Source: Miscanthus floridulus (taxonomy: Eukaryota > Streptophyta > Magnoliopsida > Poales > Poaceae). Taken from it: a stretch of DNA of 64,000 bases. This document shows positions 55,529 to 64,000 of this stretch, in pieces (position 1 is the first letter of the stretch; each line of letters begins with the position of its first letter). The DNA lies in NCBI RefSeq assembly GCF_019320115.1, contig NC_089584.1, positions 58,524,852 to 58,588,851 of the forward strand, written 5' to 3'. The position numbers and the translations under genes were made by a program. The notes beneath the pieces are model-generated. The model had not been told where the DNA came from, did not search any database, and saw nothing but the letters and a program-made list of their open reading frames with translations.

Positions 55529-58528
55529 TGTAACACCCTAGGTGTTTGGCTTCCACTAAATTGCATTTCATTTCATAAACATGTGCATCATCTATCTCAT
55601 CATGCCATTGTTCTGAAACATGCATATGCAACATTTTCAACTATGTGTGTTTCATACTTGATTGTTGTGAATAGTAATGGTGTAACATGTGAATGCAACA
55701 TGAATTTCCCATACTTTGAAACATGGCAATATGGTAGTAATGTGACAAGTATAAAATGACAACAAAGTCATGAAACATGTGAAACATTGCATTGCAACAT
55801 TTGGGTAAATTGCTTGTTTTGTTGTTTCATCACATGTGATCATTTGAAATGGTATAAAAATTGTGCAAGGTGGTTGATCATGGTCTAATACACCTTAACT
55901 ACACTTAGGGTAATTGTTTGGACATTGTTCATGTAGATCAAAATGACAAAATTGCCCTTAAGTGAAGGTTTGACTTGAAATGACCCCTAGAGTGCCACTG
56001 TTTGACTGATTCAAAAGACCAACTTAGAGACTTTGCATGGCTGTGCACTCTTTACCAAAGTTGTAGCTAATTTATCAAGGAACAAAAGTTGTTTTATGAT
56101 CATCTCATGAAAATGGCTAGAACATGCTCAAACATGGCCCACAAGTCAGAATTCCATGCTGATTTCACACTAAAAAAATTGTCTAAGTCATTGATGCCAT
56201 TTCAGTTTGATTGAGCCACCTTTGGCTTGATGTAACTTATGATCCATGGCGAATTAGATGATGGTCCTTGAAAAGAAATTGTAGAAGGATGGTTGACCTA
56301 CATTTTTCATGTACATAGTTTTTGCAATGGGTCCATCGTTTAGCCGTGTCGACACGTTGAAATCATGCTATCAGTCGGTTTCCTTCGTCTGAATGGGTGC
56401 TACAGTGACTGACCGCCATCAGACAATAGACGCCACATGTGTGCCACCCATCGCCGGACCTCTGCTCACGCTACCACACGCCACGACCATCCTAGCACTG
56501 CTGGCCGCGACTTGAGCACCCCACGTGCCTGCCCGACGCACTCGCCAGCTCCATTTGCTTCCCTCTCGCCTTCACCGCGCACAGCGCCGAGCCACAGCCG
56601 TCCGCCATTACCGGCGGAACCTTCGCCCTCACCTAGCTCACGTGTCCTTGCAAAAACGCGTTGCCCAGTTCACCTAGAGCCTCGCCGTGATCCCCTCTAC
56701 CACCTCCACCATTCAATCGAGTCTTGGTAAGCGGGTGTTCGTCAATTCTTCCACCGCCGCCATGGCTGACCTCGCCGGAGTTGGCGCTCCACGTGGCCAA
56801 CTGTCCTCACGCCCTTGCCATCCCTTCTTTGCCTTGTGCTAGGTGCTGTGGATGCTACTGATGCTCGTAGGGTCAACCGATAGGGCCAGGACGCTGTAGT
56901 CTCGCCGGAGCCGGCCATGCCGTGGCCGTGCACCGCCATGGTCGTCACCTCGACAACGGCATCGACTAAGGGCACCGCTAGATGCACACAAGCAAGGCGA
57001 ACGTCGTAGTACCACTGACCTCACTGGAGGAGCCACCGGCGATGAGTTGCGCCGTTGTCTTCCTTCGTTCCCCTGTCTGTCTCTCTGTCGTGTGGGGTCC
57101 ACTCGTCAGTCGCCGAGCCAAAGGCGGGAGCTAGCCTGGGCTACACCGTGTCTAGGCCACGCCAGTGCCTGCGTACGCGCGTGTTGTGGGCCGCCGTTCT
57201 TTCGGGCCGGCCCAGTAGCTGAGATAGGTTTTCTTATTTGTGTTTTGTTTTATTCTTTTCACTGATTTGTGTATATATTCAAAAATATGTAGCTCTTAGA
57301 TGGTAGATCCAAATGATGTGGTTCCAATTTTGTTGAGTTCATGATAATGTCTAGTTTTTGTTAAAAATATAATCCATGCCATGTTCTGTTATGAAAATGG
57401 GAGTTTCTATTTATCTCTTTTAATCATACAAGAAATAGGGGTAATTATATCTTTTTCTAGGTAGCTCCAAATGGCATGAAATTTTTATGGTGTATTGCCC
57501 ATATCATGAATAGCTTGTAGTTAAATTTTTATATATTTTGGACACTGTATGTAGGAGATAGAAAATTCTCTTGTTTGCATGGATGGATCTTGTGTGAATT
57601 TTCATAATTTTTCTATAGATCCAGTTAGGGTAAAATTTGGTGAGTAATGTTCTTATGCTAGAATGATGCTAGAAAAAATTAGAAATCTGTTGCTTGACAC
57701 TTTTCAATAGGGTTTCCTAATTATGCTAAAAATAGACATGCCACTTGTTATTTTGGGTACAGCAAGTTCTGCTTGCCCAATGGCTTTGAAATTTTTATGG
57801 TAGTCTATGTGAAGCATGAGATAGCTACTGTAATTTTTGTAGATTTTTCTGAATAGTTTTACTATATATTGCTTTAATCACCTAATTAACTAAATAAATT
57901 TGAAAAGGATTTTAAATAATTTATTTAGAAGTTGGCACTATACTTTCTAATGTTTGTCTAGTATGCAAAACATGTTGGTAAACTTGGTTTGGTCCAATTA
58001 TGCTTTTGCATCATCATTAAATAATTAAGTTAGTAACCCTGTTATTCTGGACAGATTCTAGGTTTACTGGAATTCGAATTGGTTAACGTAAGAATCATGC
58101 TTTGATGTTTACAAATGATTTGTAGAGAATTTCATAAGCTTTCCAGAATGTCCTCATGCAAGTCATTTGGATTTGTAGAACTCTTGTTGTGATTGAATTA
58201 AGGGACTACCCGTGTGCATATGAAACTTTAACTATTGTTTAAAGTATGCCTTTACTATTTCTAAGTTGTGGTAATGTTCCTAGGTGTTAGGCCTTTAACG
58301 GAAGATGAGCATCTTTATCTTAGGTTATGCAAGTTAGGTAAGCTGATCTTGTTCTTCAAGTTAAGTTAGATACATGTTTTAAAGTGATTTGAATAGAGCT
58401 ATTCTAAATCGGTAAACGAGTGTCCAGTGATGTTGTCGTTAAAACATTTACTGTGATTCATTCATCATGATCATCATGTCATTCCTTATGCATCCATGAT
58501 ATTTATCTTGTGCATCGGCATGCAATAG

Positions 58529-58681
58529 GTGTACCAGAAGGAGTGACCCTGCTGGAATTCGAGGAACCGAGCGAGCAGCAGCAGCCGACACCAGAGGTTC
58601 AGGAGGTGCAGCCTTCAGAAGAAGTGCCAGACGAGGTCGCCGTTGAGTGCCTGGATCACCGTCCTTGCAACTTTGTGAAAG
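58529..58681 (+). CDS. Putative internal exon, 3' LTR copy
   Basis: 153 nt, same boundaries as 43312-43464 (AATAG acceptor, AAAG|GCAAGC donor), open throughout. Changes from the 5' copy keep the frame. Confidence 0.5.
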
Positions 58682-58893
58682 GCAAGCCCCAGAGCATATT
58701 AAGCCTCCTAATTTTCAAAATGCAGTTACAGTATTATTGTTATATATATATATATTATTGCATTAAGTTTAGGTGTTGGATGCAAACACTTGCTGCATTG
58801 GTTATCCAATCCTTGTCCAGATATTGATACCCTAAATCCTATGTAGCTCAGGCTCGTGTAGTGCTTAGCCCTGCTTAAACATGGTAGAAGTCA

Positions 58894-58910
58894 GGTGATT
58901 TCCTGTCACC
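58894..58910. other. Conserved 17-nt interrupted palindrome, 3' LTR copy
   Basis: GGTGATTTCCTGTCACC, identical to 43675-43691. Confidence 0.6.
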
Positions 58911-59753
58911 TACGAGATATAGGAAGATACATATGGCACGGTTGGCTATATTTGCTATCGTGGAAAAGAACCAGTCTTAATTTGAAATAAAGACCGGATA
59001 GAGGCTTGTTGGTTTGCAGTGACTCCGTCTGTGTCGATTAAGGACTGAATCTTAGAGCCTTTCCTGTTCATGTTGAACGCATGCCTCTCTCTTAGTTGGC
59101 TGGGTCTGGAGACCGACCACGAAGCCGAGTAGCTCACCTCAGGCTAGGAGTCGATAAGTATAAAGTACGCCTCGAAAGGGAGCCGTAGGCGTGAGTCCAA
59201 GGGCAGGTGATTTAAAAGTCCTGATTATCCTGGCAGAAGGGTAATCCCTGAGAGTGCTAGCGCTGATCGAACCCGCGAATTTGGTTCCTGAGTTGTCCCA
59301 AAGGTGACCCACGGCTACCCTTGCTAAGTATGCCAGGGTGAGAGTTAGGAATACCCCCTCAGCTGAGTTGTAATTCGATTCGAGTCGCCGTCTCTCCTAG
59401 TTAGTGAGAACTTGATGGGCTTATCTCCAAAGTAGATACACTAAATAACTTAATGGTTCAGAAATGATGATATGATGATGACAACCTTATTATACCTGCT
59501 ATGGTTAATATTGTTTGCTCCTAATAAGTGAGTGCTCTAGTACAGGTGCTAATCTAGTGGATAGGTAAATGATGATAACTTGCTGCTAAGTTTAAATTGG
59601 TTACTATATTCATAAGCTCTTTTATGCAACTGTGTCCAGCTAGCCCACCTCATAAGCCTTGCATGACCCTTGGTGTCTTTTATATTCTAGTTTGATGGGT
59701 AAGTCTAGCTGAGTACCTTCTCGTACTCAGGGTTTATCTCCCACCTATTGCAG

Positions 59754-59815
59754 ATGACCAGTTCTACTTTGGTTGCTGCAAATACTGCCTTCTCCCAGCT
59801 AGGGATGAAGACTAG
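59754..59815 (+). CDS. Putative last exon, 3' LTR copy
   Basis: After CCACCTATTGCAG; same frame, length and stop as 44535-44596, with a synonymous AAG/AAA change and one CTA/CCA change. Confidence 0.5.
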
Positions 59816-60187
59816 ACCATTGGGTGTGGTCTCTACTAGTTCTCATACCTGATGATGCTTTTGTGGGACATGACTGACGTCTGGCAATGTATTTGAAACT
59901 ATGAAGTTATGTACTAAACTATGTTGCTTCCGCAAATTCAAACTTGGTTTGTAATATTTATTTGAACTCTGATGGATGTACTCCGAATGCTACTTGTGAA
60001 ATGTTGTAATGAATGATATGTTGTGTTGAATCACTACGGTCTTGGTTTGTATGTCGAGAGTTGGTTGAAATCCTTCATGATTTCCGGACTATCGGGATTA
60101 TGGGATCTTAAGTATAGGAATTTGATCACTTCGGTGATTGTTTTTGTACTTACGTTCTTATGATTTGGTCAGTTCTGTTACAGGCAT

Positions 60188-62700
60188 CTTGCCCTCTGGC
60201 CGCTGTGGAGGTGGTTGGCAACCCACGGGATTGACGGCCGATGATTTATGGAACGTCTCACATGAGGCACAGCCAAACTCTATGTCGTTTGGGGAGGATA
60301 TTAGATCCCACTCGAATTACCCATAGACCCGAACGAGGCGCACCGCTCTAACTACATGGTTACGGTGGACATGGCTCTCCCCACGTGGGGTGAACCTATA
60401 CCATCCTATAACAAGGCATTGCAACCCCTCAAGGTTAGTGAGGATATCCGGGAAAGATGGAGTCAGGTCCCCGCGACCCCAAAAAGAGCCAGGGACAAAT
60501 CCTAGTGGATTCCTCACTGCGTCCAAGGTATCAGACCTAAGGCCAACTCCAGAGACTCATAAACCGCCAAGGGCCTACAACCCTTTTGGGAGAGGATGAC
60601 AAAGCTGATGGCCAGGGAAACATGATATAGTCTTCCTCAAGAAACAACACGTGGCCCAAAGCATGATCACACCTCAGTCACACAGAAAAAACCCAGAGGT
60701 CGAAGACCTATGAGCCAAATGGATGTTCACAAAAAACCTCGCGACCACGAAGAAAGAGACAAGAAAATGCTTTCTTGTGCCAAAATCATGACCCTAATCT
60801 TGCGACTCGAGGGCTCACCATGGGCGTAATGGGAATGCATGGAAAGGGTCATTCTTCTCACCCAACTCTAGGTAGTACAAGAGCGGTCGAGCCACTTGAG
60901 ATGTACTAAACAACGATGCCGTTGTCGAGGTAGCATCATCGAGGGCCCTGAAGGCGCCTACTACAGGTGCGGGAGAAAAAGAGGCAAGAAATCACCTCTG
61001 CTCCTCCCCGTAGCACCCTAGCCTTACAAGTAGGGGCACGTAGGGAAGAAAGAATGGGGCAAGAACAAGCCCTTAGGCCACCACCATCATGCTTTGAAAA
61101 GCATGAAGGGGACACCATGGGATGACAATGCCTCCCCTAAATTTGAGGCCGCTTTCCAAAGCTGTCTACAATCATAGGGAGAAACTAAAAGTTGTCCTCG
61201 GTGCTCGTGCTTTGACAACCCGAGACCTATGGGTCTGGGTAAGCGCTTGGATTGCGAGACCCTATGGTTATCCTGAGCACCACCCCGGTCCTTCCCTACT
61301 CACAAAATCCCTTTTGGCACCAGTTGTTGAAAGGGCGACGCTAGCTCCAACCACCATGGATGACTCCCAAAGCAACATGCATTAGGAACCACGTGGTTCT
61401 CCATGAGCTTTCACTTCCATTTCCTCGCTCTCTCGGTAGGAAGGAAGGAAGCAATTTAGTAGAAACAGCCATGAGTGGCTCGAACAGAAGGAAGACCTTT
61501 GTTTATAGGCCCAAGGGTGGACTGAGCAGCCTAAAAATTCCCATGCCACATGGTGAAACATGGGAGGCCACAACTAATGATGGATGCCGATGTGAGAATG
61601 GGTAAATCGAGACTCTCATAAAGGCAGGACCAGTGTGGCGTCGATAAGACCACTTGGACCCCGCCTACATCACGAACACCAATGCATGGTGCACTGACAT
61701 GGCAAGGCTTGGTTGCCATGTGCCGCATCATTAGGTCATCCTAACAAAGCTCAACGACTGGCTACCACACTAGCCCACTGGGGGTCAAGCAACAAAGCTC
61801 GAGTACATGAATATGAACCCACGTACAATGCACACACATCTCAGCGCTTTCATGATCACTTCATGGTTGGAAAAATGATCTATCGGGGTCACAACCCCAT
61901 GGCGTCTCAAGGCATTGATTAGTTAGTAGGCCACGTGGCCTACAACACAACAATCAGTAAGGGCCCAAACAATCGAGGCCAAGCAAGAGCTGAGCAGAGG
62001 AGACCGGGCACCAAAGATGGGGTTAGCCCTGACCCCTTCCACCTGCCATAGTCACACGACACTCGCAAGATGCATGACCTCTCCTCATCATGACCCCAGA
62101 GGGGATGGGGGAGGTCTAGTGCAGCTAGGCGCGCTGACTCAGATAAGAGCAAGCATGATGCACTAACCCTGCAAGGACCGAGGGGATAATAGTCACCTTA
62201 GCCTAGTCAGACACCATCCCTACACCATGTCACACCGATGAGACAACAACGCATCATGGTGGCAATGGGTACGATGCCCACCATCCAAATATGGACCAAC
62301 TAGACACTTATATGATCCCACCCACTATGGGATAGGGATCCATGATAAGGGGTTCAATGAAAAGGCCATCCAGACCAACAGAGTGCCCCAACCCTGACGA
62401 TTGGGGTTGTGGCCCTCAACCCCACAAAGCAACCAAGCGATCGATGACCTAGGGCAGCTACCTACTTTGGGTATGACACCCTTGGGAACTAGGAGATGAT
62501 GATGAAGGCCATGACGGATACCGTGTTGCATAGGACAGCTTATGAACCAACATCAAGGCTATAGTGCAGCCATGGCCAGGCACAGTAGCACCACATCACA
62601 TCGTGTCACAACGTGGCCTAAAGACCATGATGATAGCCATGACCGGACATGCACTAGAAGATGGTGTAGCTTTCAACCCAAGTTAGCTAGGCCCTCCCTT
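60188..62700. other. Old GC-richer repeat sequence, third segment
   Basis: Continuation of 38301-40296 after Tekay-2. I find no domain on either strand. It runs into the Tat-type LTR end described next and may be the upstream part of that LTR or old internal sequence; the left limit could not be set. Confidence 0.4.
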
Positions 62701-63075
62701 AGGCTCTCGACCCTTCGGTCGGGAGAACCTCCTCTTTGTACAAGCCCTGGCCACAAACTCTATATAAGGACCACCAAGGCAAGATGACTCACATCCTCCA
62801 CCATTCCATTCTTTCACCATTGTAGTAGGGCTCCTAGAGCTTCCTTTTGGGTAGCCCTTCACCTAGCATAGGACCTTCCTCCATTCTTGCACCCCCATTG
62901 TAAGAACTTTATAGCGTTCAAGCGAGGAACATGCACTCAATCATTTCTGAGACTAGACATAGGGCTCTGGCCTGAACCAGTTTAAATCCTCATGTTCATT
63001 GGATGCTACCATCATCTTCCTAGAGCAGCACGACAATCAAATAAGTTTACTAGTCTAGTTTACTAAACATCGACA
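62701..63075 (+). repeat. 3' part of a Tat-type gypsy LTR
   Basis: It has the order known from Tat-clade LTRs of grasses: a TATA box (CTATATAAGG), a pyrimidine-rich leader, then GCGTTCAAGCGAGGAACA, TAGGGCTCTGGCCTGAACCA and an end AACATCGACA at 63075. No PBS of the Tat type follows, so it is a solo or truncated LTR. The start was not found and no duplication could be confirmed. Confidence 0.6.
62761..62768 (+). promoter_or_regulatory. TATA box in the Tat-type LTR
   Basis: TATATAAG preceded by CTC, about 310 bases before the LTR end; it supports plus orientation. Confidence 0.55.
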
Positions 63076-63148
63076 TAATGGTAGACATAGTTTATGCAGG
63101 ATAACTCTGCTTGTTTTCTTCCTATTGTTGATGAAAATAGGATAGTAT

Positions 63149-64000
63149 ATGACCAATTTTGTCTTGTCAAAAAACTACACCAATAATCCAAAGGCACTCC
63201 TAAGGAAGAACAAGTCCCATACCACTTCTTCTTTCGCTACTCCATCGACAGTTGAACCATTCAACCCTACACCATCTGCTACTACCGTTATGGCCAAGTC
63301 ACCCAGTGACTACTCCACCCCTGTTGCCAACATGTGGGCCCACTGTCAACATGGGAGCTGTAAAACTTCAAGCTTCACACTGGCCTGATCATGATAGTGC
63401 AGGCAAACCAGTTCTATGGATTGCCTAGTGAGGATGCAAGTGCACACTTACAACACTTCCTTGAGCTGTGCGACACCATCGTCATCAAAGATGTCACACC
63501 AGCTAGCATCAGGCTCCATCAGTTTCCCTTCTCCCTCATGGGGAAGGTGAAGCAATAGTTCTACAAAGACAAGGAAGCTGTCAACATGTGGGACAAATGT
63601 TCTGCAGCATTCCTCATGAAGTTTTTCCCCATCGACAAAACCAATGCCCTATGGGAAAATTTTCAAACTTTTAGTAGACTTCAATAGAATCCATCTCCGA
63701 GGCATGGGAAAGGCTACATGATTACATCTAGGCATGCCCACACCATAGGATGGAGAACCAGCTCATGTTCTAGAACTTCTATGAGGGGCTCACGCCCATG
63801 TCGAAGGGACACGTAGATGCCACTGCTAGAGGTGTGTTTCTTTCCCTCACCATCGATGGAGCCACGGCTCTCATTGAAAAGATGGTGGCAAATCAGAGCT
63901 AGGGAGAAGAAAGAAAATAACAAAAAGGCATGCATACCATGAAGGAGGTGGATATGCTTGCTGTAAAAATGGATTTTTTGTTGAAAAGACTTGATGAGAG
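63149..64000 (+). pseudogene. Athila-like gag, second copy (runs off the window)
   Basis: N-terminus at ATG 63149 (TNFVLSKNYTNNPKALLRKN). After a stop and frame change near 63388 the gag domain follows: QANQFYGLPSEDASAHLQHF, ELCDTIVIKDVTPASIRL and NMWDKCSAAFLMKFFPIDKT. It carries stops (a TAG for tryptophan near 63558) and frame changes. From 63934 it matches 18213 onward (ATACCATGAAGGAGGTGG), showing the sequence that the CACTA element interrupted in the other copy. It continues beyond the window. Confidence 0.78.

Larger units (their letters stand above)
40302..60182 (+). mobile_element. Tekay-2: Ty3/gypsy chromovirus with a nested solo LTR
   Basis: A complete plus-strand element with TSD GGCAT (40297-40301 and 60183-60187). 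LTRs are 4662 and 4654 bp with TGTAACACC...TTACA ends. Inside are PBS, H3-like ORF, gag, protease, RT, RNase H, integrase and chromodomain, then PPT. A 4418-bp solo LTR sits in integrase. The two LTRs differ by a few percent at most in the parts I compared, so the insertion is moderately young. Stops and frameshifts in gag and pol make it inactive. Confidence 0.94.
55529..60182 (+). repeat. 3' LTR of Tekay-2 (4654 bp)
   Basis: Copy of 40302-44963. Differences are mainly transitions, plus small indels, such as a shortened stretch near 56945 compared with 41720-41760. It is followed by GGCAT. Confidence 0.93.

Noticed and set aside
63076..63080. TAATG after the Tat-type LTR as target duplication, with TAATG also at 22751-22755
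   Set aside because: The left copy lies inside the Athila-like LTR, upstream of its own primer site, and no LTR starting TG follows it. Probably chance.

Overview
This is repeat-rich nuclear DNA from a grass. I see no host gene, tRNA, rRNA or CRISPR array. The assignment to grasses, probably Panicoideae of the sorghum/sugarcane type, is an inference from the repeats: Tekay-type Ty3/gypsy chromoviruses with LTRs of 3.5-4.7 kb, a Sirevirus-type Ty1/copia element, an Athila-like element, the end of a Tat-type LTR and a CACTA (En/Spm) transposon. Such a stack is typical of heterochromatin.

Layout from left to right. 1-10941: Tekay-1, minus strand, with its 3' LTR cut by the window edge. 10942-18212: right part of a CACTA element, holding a minus-strand ORF family member, a decayed TNP1-like gene on the plus strand, a subterminal repeat array and the terminal inverted repeat. 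18213-22778: 3' half of an Athila-like element (gag zinc knuckle, protease, PPT, LTR), followed by a primer-binding site. 22803-24970, 38296-40301 and 60183-63075: one older GC-richer sequence ending in a Tat-type LTR, split by two insertions. 24971-38295: complete but dead Sirevirus, minus strand, target-site duplication (TSD) GGGAT. 40302-60182: Tekay-2, plus strand, TSD GGCAT, itself split inside integrase by a related solo LTR (49931-54348, TSD GATAA). 63149-64000: start of a second Athila-like gag.

The TSDs give a nesting order: Athila/Tat layer first, then Sirevirus and Tekay-2, then the solo LTR inside Tekay-2; separately CACTA inside the Athila-like gag, then Tekay-1 inside a CACTA-borne ORF. 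All polyproteins carry stop codons or frameshifts. Many stops are TAG where glutamine is expected, which fits C-to-T decay at methylated CAG sites.

Two observations stand out. (1) Both Tekay elements carry, between LTR and gag, a separate ORF whose first residues copy the histone H3 tail (ARTK..T.RKS.G), followed by a coiled coil and an acidic tail; the same elements encode a chromodomain, a module whose usual ligand is the methylated H3 tail. (2) All three Tekay-type LTR sequences contain what looks like a split gene inside the LTR: an exon with a conserved phase, an unusual AG|GCAAGC donor, and a short cysteine-bearing last exon, with a conserved 17-nt interrupted palindrome in the intron between them.
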